DNA from: Myxococcus sp. CA023
Lineage (GTDB): Bacteria; Myxococcota; Myxococcia; Myxococcales; Myxococcaceae
Reading direction: 5' to 3'
Length of the DNA stretch: 64,000 nt
Assembly (NCBI RefSeq): GCF_010998615.1
Contig: NZ_JAAEAH010000002.1
Span: forward strand, 1 to 64,000
Numbering within the stretch: the stretch's first letter is position 1; every line of letters starts with the position of its first letter. Shown in pieces: positions 1 to 7,679 of this stretch. The position numbers and the translations under genes were made by a program. Under the pieces are notes generated by a model. It did not search any database. It was not told the origin of the DNA and saw only the letters and a list, made by a program, of their open reading frames with translations.

Positions 1-3
1 CCC

Positions 4-579
4 ATGCCCCGCCCCACGCCCCGCCATCTTCGACCGCTTGGCTTGCTCATCCCCCTGCTCCTCACCGGCTGTGGCTCCGACACACCCGGAGAGGAGGACG
101 GCGACACCGAGCCGCTGGTCATGACGCAGTTCGACCGCGACATGCTGGCCGCGCACAACGCCGCGCGGAGGAACGTGTCGCCCGCGGCCTCCCCCGCGCT
201 GGAGGACCTGACGTGGGACGAGCAGGCGACGCGCACGGCGAAGGCCTACGCCGCGAAGTGCCAGTTCTCGCACAACCCGGACCGCCGCAACTTGGGGGAG
301 AACCTCACCGCGGCAACGTCCAGCGCCATGGGCGCCCAGGGCGTGGTGCAGGGATGGGTGGACGAGGCCGCCCACTACGACCACGCCGCCAACACCTGCG
401 CGAGCGGCAAAATCTGCGGCCACTACACCCAGGTGGTGTGGCGCAAGACGCGGGCCCTGGGCTGCGCCGTCCAGGAGTGCACGACGAACTCGCCCTTCGG
501 GAGCCACGGCCCCAACTGGACGCTCTGGGTGTGCAACTACGCCCCGCCGGGCAACTACGTGGGCCAGCGCCCCTACTGA
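4..579 (+). CDS. CAP (SCP/PR-1) domain lipoprotein
   Basis: This 191-residue protein has a lipoprotein signal peptide ending in a lipobox (LLLTGC, Cys about residue 23), then an acidic linker and a CAP/SCP domain from about residue 40 to the end. CAP hallmarks visible are the N-terminal 'AAHNAARR' helix, 'LGENL', 'CGHYTQVVW' and the closing 'WVCNYAPPGNYVG'. CAP proteins are secreted and usually bind lipids or sterols, or act as proteases or toxins; the precise role here cannot be read from sequence. Several cysteines (in CASGKICGH, CAVQEC and VCNY) suggest disulfides outside the cytoplasm. The stop overlaps the convergent dienelactone hydrolase gene by 7 nt. The ATG lies only four bases into the window, so a longer start upstream cannot be excluded, but the signal peptide fits this one. 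Confidence 0.85.
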   Translation: MPRPTPRHLRPLGLLIPLLLTGCGSDTPGEEDGDTEPLVMTQFDRDMLAAHNAARRNVSPAASPALEDLTWDEQATRTAKAYAAKCQFSHNPDRRNLGENLTAATSSAMGAQGVVQGWVDEAAHYDHAANTCASGKICGHYTQVVWRKTRALGCAVQECTTNSPFGSHGPNWTLWVCNYAPPGNYVGQRPY

Positions 580-1403
580 CGCAGGTGCTGGTCCAGGAAG
601 GCCGCCACCTGCTGCCAGGCACCCGCGGCGGCCTGCGCGTCGTAGCGCTCACCCGACGGGTTGGCGAAGGCGTGCTCCGCTTCGAACTCCAGGATGTAGT
701 GCCGCACGCCCGCATCATCCAAGGCCTGCCGGAAGGCCTGCACCGTCTCCAGGGGGATGGACGGGTCCTTCGTGCCGAAGATGCCCAACACCGGCGCGCG
801 GATGGCGGCGAGCTCCCGCGCCTCCGTCACCGGGTTGCCGTAGTAGAGGACCGCCGCGTCCAGCTCCGGCATGGCCATGGCCGCGTGCAATGACCAGCTG
901 CCCCCGAAGCACCAGCCGATGGTGCCCGTGCGCGGAGCCTGCACCCGCGCGTCCTGCCGCAGGAAGGTGTGCGCGGCCGTCAGCGTCTCCTGCGCGCGCG
1001 CCGGGTCCACGGCCTTCAGCAGCGCCAGCGCCTCATCCCGCGTGGTGGCCACCTTGCCGCCATACAGGTCCACCGCCAGCGCGGCGTAGCCCTCCGCGGC
1101 CAGCCGGTCCGTCCAGTGGCGGATGTGGTCATTGAGCCCCCACCACTCATGGATGACGATGACGGCGGGCAGCGGCCCCTGGGCGCCCTGGGGCAGGCTC
1201 AGGTAGGCCTTCGTGCCGGCCACCTCCACCTCCTGGCCCTTGAGCGCTGGCGGCGCGTCCTCGCGCAGCGTGTGCAGCGCCTTGAACTCCGACTCGGAGA
1301 CAGCGCCAGTGGCGGACGGCTCGCGGAGCACCTCCCGGGCACGACCCTGGACGCAGGCGCTCAGCAGCAGCGCTCCCATCATCAACAGCAGGCCCTGGCG
1401 CAT
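573..1403 (-). CDS. Dienelactone hydrolase family lipoprotein
   Basis: An alpha/beta hydrolase of 276 residues with a lipobox-like N-terminus (LLLSAC). The hydrolase body runs from about residue 50. The nucleophile elbow is 'GWCFGG', a cysteine nucleophile as in dienelactone hydrolases, followed by 'TKDPSIP' carrying the likely Asp and 'EAEHAFANP' carrying the catalytic His, so the Cys-Asp-His triad is complete. 'VVIHEWWGLN' is the typical DLH oxyanion-region motif. The ATG is preceded by GGAGGTCGACACATC, a good ribosome binding site. Family members hydrolyse cyclic esters or other small esters; the substrate here is unknown. Envelope attachment is inferred from the lipobox. Confidence 0.88.
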   Translation of the reverse strand: MRQGLLLMMGALLLSACVQGRAREVLREPSATGAVSESEFKALHTLREDAPPALKGQEVEVAGTKAYLSLPQGAQGPLPAVIVIHEWWGLNDHIRHWTDRLAAEGYAALAVDLYGGKVATTRDEALALLKAVDPARAQETLTAAHTFLRQDARVQAPRTGTIGWCFGGSWSLHAAMAMPELDAAVLYYGNPVTEARELAAIRAPVLGIFGTKDPSIPLETVQAFRQALDDAGVRHYILEFEAEHAFANPSGERYDAQAAAGAWQQVAAFLDQHLRQ

Positions 1404-1571
1404 GATGTGTCGACCTCCGTGGGTTGGCCCGTCCCCGATGCGGAGACGCTGGCGACGGGTGGACTACCCCGAGGCAGCGTCCTCCGCCACCCCGGTGCCC
1501 GCGAACGCGAAGAGGGCTGGGAGGGAAGAATCCCCCACCAGCCCCCTGGGCGTCCTGCGTGAAGACGGTGA

Positions 1572-2351
1572 CTACTTCTTCTCGGCCGCGGAGGGCTTGC
1601 CCGCCGGCGGCGTGCCGCCCATGGCCGGCATCTCCGGCGGCTTGACGATCTCCAGCAGCTCCACCTCGAACACCAGGGCGGCGCCACCCGGGATGTTCGG
1701 CGGCGCGCCGCGGTCACCGTAGGCGATGTCGGACGGGCACACGAGCTTGGCCTTGCCGCCCACTTTCATCTTCTGCACGCCCTCGGTCCAGCACTTGATG
1801 ACGCCCTGGAGCGGGAACTGCGTGGGCTCGCCACGCTTGTGCGAGCTGTCGAACTCGGTGCCGTCCGGCAGCGTGCCGCGGTAGTGCACCTTCACGATGT
1901 CCGACGCCTGGGGCGACGCGCCCGTACCGGCGGTCAGCTCCTTGTAGATGAGGCCGGACTCCGTCTTCTGGGCGCCCTCTTCCTTCGAGGCCGTCTCCAG
2001 GAACGCCTTCGCCTTCTCCTTCTCAGCCTCCGCCTTGCGGGTGCTGCGCGCGCGCGCCAGCTCCTGCAGCTTCGGGCCGTACGTCTCCAGCTCCACCGCA
2101 GGCTTGTCGCCCTTCACCTGCGCGGTGATGCCCGCCTTGACGTACTCCAGCTCCTCGGGAGTCATGTCGAACACGCTCACGCTGCGGCCAATGGACAGGC
2201 CGAGCGCGTACAGCGTCTTCTGGTCCTCCGTCTGCGGATTCGCGCTCGCGCCGGGCGCCGTCGCCGTCGCCGCCGTCGTCGAATCCGTCTTGCCCTGCTG
2301 CTGGCAGCCCGCCAGCACCAGCATTCCCGCGACCAGCCACGTCTTCTGCAT
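1572..2351 (-). CDS. FKBP-type peptidyl-prolyl isomerase lipoprotein
   Basis: A 259-residue protein that starts with a lipoprotein signal (MLVLAGCQQQ), has an FKBP N-terminal dimerisation-like helical segment (about residues 45-140, rich in Lys/Glu/Ala) and a C-terminal FKBP domain (about 150-240) with 'VHYRGTLPDGTEFDSS', 'VIKCWTEG' and 'IAYGDRGAPPNIPGGAALVFEV'. This is the Mip/FkpA-like architecture of periplasmic or surface foldases. The reading frame stays open further upstream to 2552, but the ATG at 2351 is chosen because AAGGAAGGG sits just before it and the signal peptide begins there. The family isomerises X-Pro bonds in exported proteins. It is followed by a Pro/Gly-rich tail ending in KPSAAEKK. 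Confidence 0.92.
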   Translation of the reverse strand: MQKTWLVAGMLVLAGCQQQGKTDSTTAATATAPGASANPQTEDQKTLYALGLSIGRSVSVFDMTPEELEYVKAGITAQVKGDKPAVELETYGPKLQELARARSTRKAEAEKEKAKAFLETASKEEGAQKTESGLIYKELTAGTGASPQASDIVKVHYRGTLPDGTEFDSSHKRGEPTQFPLQGVIKCWTEGVQKMKVGGKAKLVCPSDIAYGDRGAPPNIPGGAALVFEVELLEIVKPPEMPAMGGTPPAGKPSAAEKK

Positions 2352-2539
2352 GTCGTTGCCCTTCCTTGCTTTTTGGAGCGGCAGTGAGACATCGCCGCAG
2401 TCAGTTCTGAGGGGCGACTTACTACAGAAATGGCCTGACTTCCGGTTCGACGGCACCCCGGAAGCGTCCCCGTTCCTGAGCGACACCCCGCCCGCCCCCA
2501 GGGCGACCTCGTGTCCTTTCCAGGAGGTGGGGTTTTTCA

Positions 2540-3484
2540 TTACCCGTTCCACCCGGCGTCAGCCTCGCCCGCCTCCAGGTAGCCCAGCAGCGGCGCCAGC
2601 ACGGGCGTGACGCGCTTGTAGGCCGCGGTGTCGGCGGGCACGGTGCGCAGCACGCGGGCCAGCCGCTGCCGCCGGCCGGGCGCTTCCACTTCCGAGGCCA
2701 CCGGGGCCACGTAGGTGTGGATGGTGAAGAGGATGGCGCGCGTGCGGGGCAGCCGGGTGAGCGTCTGACGCTCCAGGCGGAGGAAGCAGCGCTCGCCCGC
2801 ATTGTCCGGGGTGATGCCGTCGAACAAGTGCCGCCACTCCGGCAGCGTGCGCGGCTCCAGGTCCAGCCGCTCCGTGACGCTGATGGCCCAGTTGCAGCGC
2901 GTGACGGGGCGCCCGGGCTTCAGGCCCTCCATCAACTTCAGCGTGGAGGGCCCCAGCTTCGCGTTGAACTGGGGCACCGGCTCGTGGACGGCCAGCAGCG
3001 GCCGGCCCAGCTTGTCCCCCAAGCACCACCCGGAAGGGAAACACAACTGGCCCGCCACTAGCGGGAAACCCTCACGCGTGCCATCCAACAGCAGCAGGTC
3101 CTCCTGAACCTGCCGGCCAAACCAGTCCAGCGGCGCCAGCGGCAGGCTCGCCGCGTCCCCCGGCGTGAAGTCCGTCCGCGTGCCCAGCAGGCGGTTGTGC
3201 CAGCACCAGCGCGTGCCCTCCACCTCCAGCGAGAAGTGCTCCGGCGATTGACGCGCCATGGCAGGCAGCAGCACCGTCAACGTCTCCCATTGGAGTTCCT
3301 CTGTTCCGGGCCCTCCCTGGAAGCGCTCGGCATGCCCCGCCGTCAGCAGCGCCGCCTTCAATGCCACTTCGTCCGCATAGCGCGGCGCGTCTACTTCAAT
3401 GAGTGTCTCTTCGGGCCTCAGCGCACGCACGCCCAGCGACATTGAAAAGACATCCTGCTCGAAGGGGAAGTAAGGCAGCACCAC
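2540..3484 (-). CDS. DUF3445 heme-dependent oxidative N-demethylase-like protein
   Basis: The 314-residue protein resembles the DUF3445/HODM alpha-subunit family: 'VQEDLLLL', 'CFPSGWCLGDKLGRP', 'AVHEPVP', 'RCNWAI' and 'LRLERQTLTRLPRT...ILFTIHTY' follow in the family order. HODM proteins are PAS-like heme proteins that oxidatively demethylate amines such as dimethylamine, working with a flavin reductase; no such partner is adjacent here. No signal peptide is seen, so it is probably cytoplasmic. A GTG start at 3484 is preceded by GAGAGG. It is transcribed away from the beta-helix lipoprotein gene. Family membership is by motif recognition; the substrate is unknown. Confidence 0.78.
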   Translation of the reverse strand: MVLPYFPFEQDVFSMSLGVRALRPEETLIEVDAPRYADEVALKAALLTAGHAERFQGGPGTEELQWETLTVLLPAMARQSPEHFSLEVEGTRWCWHNRLLGTRTDFTPGDAASLPLAPLDWFGRQVQEDLLLLDGTREGFPLVAGQLCFPSGWCLGDKLGRPLLAVHEPVPQFNAKLGPSTLKLMEGLKPGRPVTRCNWAISVTERLDLEPRTLPEWRHLFDGITPDNAGERCFLRLERQTLTRLPRTRAILFTIHTYVAPVASEVEAPGRRQRLARVLRTVPADTAAYKRVTPVLAPLLGYLEAGEADAGWNG

Positions 3485-3680
3485 GTCGACCTCTCATGAA
3501 GGGTTGGAGCAATTTATCAATCGTGTTGCAGAACGCATCGCGTCACGGAGGTGTGGCTGTTTTTCGATGTCTCACCCTTGAGGTTGTTCATCTTCACGGG
3601 GAGGATTCGCACTCCGGTCCGCGCCCTGGAGCATCGTGCTCAGAAGCCAGAAGGCGCAGCACTTCCACAGGAGATACCTG

Positions 3681-5225
3681 ATGCATCCTCTGCCGCTGTC
3701 GCGCGCGCCCCGTGCCGTGCTTCTTGCCCTCGTGGGCCTGATTGTCCTTCCCGCCTGTTCGGATGACGGCGATGACCGTCCGGATGCGGGCCAGCCGGAC
3801 TCTGGCATGCCCGCGGACGCAGGAAGTGACGCAGGCAGTGACGCGGGCAGTGACGCGGGCACCCCGGACGCCGGCGGCTCCATGGCCTGGCCGCAGGAAT
3901 TCTCCTGCGAAGGCAAGGAGCAGACCGAGCTGACGTTCAACCCGGGCCAGGAGCAGGACCTCCAGGACGCGGTGAACGCGCTGGACGATTGCACCACCAT
4001 CAACCTGGGCGCGGGCACCTTCCAGTTCGACAACGCCATCACCATCCGCGCCAACGGCATCACCGTGAAGGGCGCGGGCAAGGGCACCCAGGGCGAGGCC
4101 ACCGGCGGCGAGGCCAGCACCGTGCTGGACTTCACGCACGCGGCGGCGAACACCAACGGCTTCGACGTGGTGAGCAAGCTCTTCACGGTGAGCGACCTGG
4201 CCGTCTGGAACGCGAAGAAGGATGGCCTGCGCATCGAGTCCTCCATCAACGTGAACATCCAGCGCATCCGCACCGAGTGGGCCCAGGAGAACCTGGAGAG
4301 CAACGGCAAGTACGGCATCTACCCCGTGAAGTCGACGTACGTCCTCGTCGAGGACTGTGAGGCGTACAACGCCGCCGACGCGGGTATCTACGTCGGTCAG
4401 ACGCTGCACACCATCGTCCGGCGGAACGTGGCGAAGAAGAACGTGGCGGGCATCGAAATCGAGAACACGAAGTACGCCCACGTCGCGAACAACATCGCCG
4501 AGGACAACACCACGGGCCTGGTCGTGTTCGACCTGCCGGGCAACCCCATCCGGGGCACGGACATCTACATCGCCCACAACACCATCACCGGGAACAACCG
4601 CCCCAACTTCGCCTCCGTGGAGGCCAGCAGCAGCACCGTGTCCCAGGTCCCGGCCGGCACCGGCACCTTCATCCTGGCCTCACGCCGGGTGGAGATGGAG
4701 CACAACACGTGGGGCAACAACAACACGGTGGACATCGCCATCCTCAGCGGTCTGGCCATCGAGTCCGATCCCGTCCAGTGGGCGCCCGGCTTCTTCAACT
4801 ACCCCAGCCAGGACATCTCCATCCACGACAACACCTTCACCGGTGGCAGCGGCCGAAGGGTGGACAACGGCACGCCGGACCCGGAGCGCCGTCCGCTGGG
4901 CGCGCTGGTGGGCGCCCTCTACCAGTACGGCGCCGCGGCCCACGGCGTGACGGGCGTGGAGCACGTGCTGTGGGACGGCATCGACCCGGCGCCTCGCAAT
5001 GAGAGCCTGGCCAACCCCATCAACATCTGCTTCACCCGCAACACGCTGCCAGAGGGCACGCAGGCCTCGGTGGTGGACTTCGACCTGCAGGCCGTCGGTG
5101 GCCACCTCGTGGCGGGCCCCTCCCCCGAAAGAGTGGCCGCCGCCTGGGGAGAGACGCGCCGCTATGTCCAGGGCGCCGAGCCCTACAACTGCTCGGGCTT
5201 CACCCCGGCCCTGACCATCCGCTGA
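3681..5225 (+). CDS. Parallel beta-helix lipoprotein, partner of diheme cytochrome
   Basis: A 514-residue exported protein. It begins with a signal peptide and lipobox (LIVLPACSDD), then an Asp-Ala-Gly repeat linker (about residues 30-70), then a right-handed parallel beta-helix with repeated short turns such as 'GIEIENTKYAHVANNIAEDN' (about residues 110-400). The ATG is preceded by AGGAGATACCTG; an upstream in-frame ATG at 3636 lacks a binding site. The next gene, 7 nt downstream, encodes a diheme c-type cytochrome-like lipoprotein. I recall that the TIGR03805 beta-helix family occurs regularly paired with the TIGR03806/SO2930 family, both exported, function unknown; this pair fits that description. 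Enzymatic activity (polysaccharide lyase or epimerase type) is possible but no catalytic residues can be assigned. Confidence 0.85.
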   Translation: MHPLPLSRAPRAVLLALVGLIVLPACSDDGDDRPDAGQPDSGMPADAGSDAGSDAGSDAGTPDAGGSMAWPQEFSCEGKEQTELTFNPGQEQDLQDAVNALDDCTTINLGAGTFQFDNAITIRANGITVKGAGKGTQGEATGGEASTVLDFTHAAANTNGFDVVSKLFTVSDLAVWNAKKDGLRIESSINVNIQRIRTEWAQENLESNGKYGIYPVKSTYVLVEDCEAYNAADAGIYVGQTLHTIVRRNVAKKNVAGIEIENTKYAHVANNIAEDNTTGLVVFDLPGNPIRGTDIYIAHNTITGNNRPNFASVEASSSTVSQVPAGTGTFILASRRVEMEHNTWGNNNTVDIAILSGLAIESDPVQWAPGFFNYPSQDISIHDNTFTGGSGRRVDNGTPDPERRPLGALVGALYQYGAAAHGVTGVEHVLWDGIDPAPRNESLANPINICFTRNTLPEGTQASVVDFDLQAVGGHLVAGPSPERVAAAWGETRRYVQGAEPYNCSGFTPALTIR

Positions 5226-5232
5226 AGACATC

Positions 5233-6516
5233 GTGAAGAACGGACGCATGTACAGGCCGTTCATCCCAGGACTGGGCCTCGCCGCGATGCTGGTGACCGC
5301 GGCGCTGGCCTCGTGCTCGGGTGACGAGGACGGCGTGACGCCGACTCCGGACGGAGGAGGCGGCTCCGTGGTCGACTCCGGGCTTCCGCCCGAGGACAGC
5401 GGCACCCCGGACGCGGGTGACGACGCGGGCACGGGTGACGCGGGCGTGGACGCCGGCACCCCAGAGGACGCGGGGACGAACGAGGACGCGGGGACGCCAG
5501 ACGCGGGAGCTGCGTTTCCGCCCAATACCCTGTCGGGCTTCGGCCTCTTCACCGGGACGCCCGCGTCGGGCGGGCTGCGGCCGGTGGAGGGGAACATCCC
5601 CTATGAGCTGACCACGCCGCTCTTCTCCGACTACTCGGTGAAGTCGCGCACGCTGTACATCCCGCCGGACGCGCAGGCCGGGTACTCGGCCAACGACGTG
5701 CTGGACCTGCCGGTGGGCACCATCATCACCAAGACGTTCGCCTTCCCCGCGGACCTCCGCGTCCCGGAAGAGAACGTGCGCGCCATCGAGACGCGCGTGC
5801 TGGTGCACAGGCCCGGGGGCTGGGAGGCCTTTCCCTACTTCTGGAACGAGGCCCAGACGGAGGCCACGCTGGCCAACGGCGGCCGCGTCGTCCGCGGCGT
5901 GAGCTTCATTGGCGAGGACGGCGTGGAGCGGACGCTGGACTACCTGGTGCCCAGCAAGAACCAGTGCCTGAAGTGCCACCATCTCCAGGACGCACAGGAG
6001 AACCAGGTGCTGCTGCCCATTGGCGTGAAGGCCCGCTACCTCAACCAGGACCATGACTATGGCGACGGGCCCATCAACCAGCTTCAGCACCTGGCCAACC
6101 TGGGCCGGCTGACGGGGCTGCCTCCGGTCGACCAGATTCCCCGCGCGCCGAACGCGTTCAACGCGGAGGATGGCACGCTGGAGCGGCGCGCACGCGCCTA
6201 CCTGGACATCAACTGCGCGCATTGCCACAACCCCAAGGGGACGGCGGGCACCACCAGCCGGCTGTTCCTCAACGTGGACAACACGGAGGAGTTCACGTTG
6301 GGCGTGTGCAAGCGACCGGGCTCCGCGGGCGGTGGCGTGGGCGGTGAGTTCGACATCGTCCCGGGCAGCCATTCGACGTCCATCCTCTGGTACCGCATGC
6401 ACACCGAGGAGTCGGGGAAGATGATGCCGGAGCTGGGCCGCGTGCTTCGCCACGACCAGGGCTCACGGCTCATCGCCGACTGGATTGACGCCATGCCGGC
6501 GCGCGCCTGCAAGTAG
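5233..6516 (+). CDS. SO2930-family diheme c-type cytochrome-like lipoprotein
   Basis: A 427-residue protein with a lipobox (AALASCSG) and an Asp-Ala-Gly linker (about residues 35-95), then a globular domain with two c-type heme sites: 'CLKCHH' near residue 250 and 'CAHCHN' near 325. Candidate distal Met ligands occur in 'GKMMPELGR' near the C-terminus. The architecture matches the SO2930/HNE_0200 family (TIGR03806), normally encoded beside a beta-helix protein as here. The GTG at 5233 follows the upstream stop by 7 nt; an ATG five codons later is an alternative. It is probably translated from the same mRNA as the beta-helix gene. Envelope electron transfer linked to the partner is an inference. 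A strong hairpin follows the stop. Confidence 0.8.
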   Translation: MKNGRMYRPFIPGLGLAAMLVTAALASCSGDEDGVTPTPDGGGGSVVDSGLPPEDSGTPDAGDDAGTGDAGVDAGTPEDAGTNEDAGTPDAGAAFPPNTLSGFGLFTGTPASGGLRPVEGNIPYELTTPLFSDYSVKSRTLYIPPDAQAGYSANDVLDLPVGTIITKTFAFPADLRVPEENVRAIETRVLVHRPGGWEAFPYFWNEAQTEATLANGGRVVRGVSFIGEDGVERTLDYLVPSKNQCLKCHHLQDAQENQVLLPIGVKARYLNQDHDYGDGPINQLQHLANLGRLTGLPPVDQIPRAPNAFNAEDGTLERRARAYLDINCAHCHNPKGTAGTTSRLFLNVDNTEEFTLGVCKRPGSAGGGVGGEFDIVPGSHSTSILWYRMHTEESGKMMPELGRVLRHDQGSRLIADWIDAMPARACK

Positions 6517-6534
6517 TCCGTGGTCAGACGAGCG

Positions 6535-6572
6535 GCCCCTCCGTGCCCGGTGCGCGGAGGGGCTTCTCGTTT
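6535..6572 (+). terminator. Intrinsic-terminator-like hairpin after the cytochrome gene
   Basis: GCCCCTCCG (6535-6543) pairs perfectly with CGGAGGGGC (6555-6563) around an 11-nt loop and is followed by TTCTCGTTT. It lies 18 nt after the stop of the diheme cytochrome gene and before the ABC importer genes, so it probably ends the beta-helix/cytochrome transcript. Confidence 0.7.
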
Positions 6573-6632
6573 CCGATGCGTGACGGCCGCGCCGCGTGAC
6601 AGGGCGCGCGCGTGCCGCATAATCGCGGGCAC

Positions 6633-7679
6633 ATGTCCCTGCCCATGCTGCTCCGGGCCGCGGGGGTCGCCGCCGCGCTCGTCCTGCTCGCCGCCTGCCG
6701 CATCGAGTCCGCCGCGCCCGCGGCCGGGCCCACGCTGGCGCGCGAGGGCACGCCCTCCGGAGACGTCTGGGTCTACACGTCCATGTACCGGCACGTCCTG
6801 GACGCGCTGGAGCCGCTGCTGAAGGCGCGGCTCCCCGACGTCCGGGTGCATTGGTATCAGGCGGGCAGTGAGAAGGTGGCCAGCCGGCTGGAGGCGGAGC
6901 GCGCCGCCGGGGCCATCCGCGCGGACCTGCTTGCCACGTCGGACCCGTTCCTCTACGAGCGGCTGGCCCGTGAAGGCGCCCTGCTCCGCTACGCCTCGCC
7001 CAACGTGCTTCGGGTGCCCCGCGCCCTGGTGGACCTGGACGCGCGCTACGCGGCCCTGCGCCTGTCCACCATGGTCCTGGTGCACCGGCAGGACGGGCCA
7101 CCGCCGCCCACCTCCTTCGCGGCGCTCGCGGAAGGCCCGTGGACGGGACGCGTGGCGATTGGAGATCCGCTGACGTCGGGCACCGCCTTCACCTGGGCCG
7201 TGTTCTGCGACGCGAAGTACGGCGAGTCCTTCTTCCCCGGGCTGCGCCAGCGAGGCGCCATCGTCGCGGGAGGCAACGCGGCGGTGCTCCAGAAGGTGGA
7301 GAGCGGCGAGGCGGATGCAGGCGTGCTGCTCCTGGAGAACGCGCTCGCGGCCCAGGCCCGCGGCAGTCCCATCCAGGTAGTGTGGCCCACCGATGGCGCC
7401 GTCGTCATCCCCGGCCCCGCGGCCCTCTTCGCGACGACGCCCAACCCCGTCGCGGCGAAGGCGGTGGTGGACGTGCTGCTGTCGCCCGAAGGCCAGCGCA
7501 TCATCGTGGAGAAGGGAGACATGCACGCGGTGGACCCCAGGCTCGCGGGCCCTCGGGGCGAGGCCGGTGTCTCGGAGTTGCTGGAGCGCGCGCGCCCATG
7601 GACGCCCGAGTTACTCGAACGCGGGCTCACACAGGGCGGCGCCGTGAAGGAGCGCTTCCGCCAGGCATTCTCACAATGA
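6633..7679 (+). CDS. ABC transporter substrate-binding lipoprotein (Fe3+/polyamine type)
   Basis: A 348-residue extracellular solute-binding protein of the cluster used by iron, thiamine and related importers. It has a signal peptide with lipobox (LVLLAAC), then two-lobe features including 'VWVYTSMY', 'WYQAGSEKVASRL', 'ADLLATSDPF', 'GRVAIGDPLTSGTAFTW' and 'AGVLLLENALA'. It likely captures a ligand in the periplasm and delivers it to the fused permease encoded next, whose ATG overlaps this stop by 4 nt. The ATG at 6633 is preferred over a GTG at 6612 because the hydrophobic signal starts directly after it. The specific ligand cannot be told from sequence. Confidence 0.85.
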   Translation: MSLPMLLRAAGVAAALVLLAACRIESAAPAAGPTLAREGTPSGDVWVYTSMYRHVLDALEPLLKARLPDVRVHWYQAGSEKVASRLEAERAAGAIRADLLATSDPFLYERLAREGALLRYASPNVLRVPRALVDLDARYAALRLSTMVLVHRQDGPPPPTSFAALAEGPWTGRVAIGDPLTSGTAFTWAVFCDAKYGESFFPGLRQRGAIVAGGNAAVLQKVESGEADAGVLLLENALAAQARGSPIQVVWPTDGAVVIPGPAALFATTPNPVAAKAVVDVLLSPEGQRIIVEKGDMHAVDPRLAGPRGEAGVSELLERARPWTPELLERGLTQGGAVKERFRQAFSQ

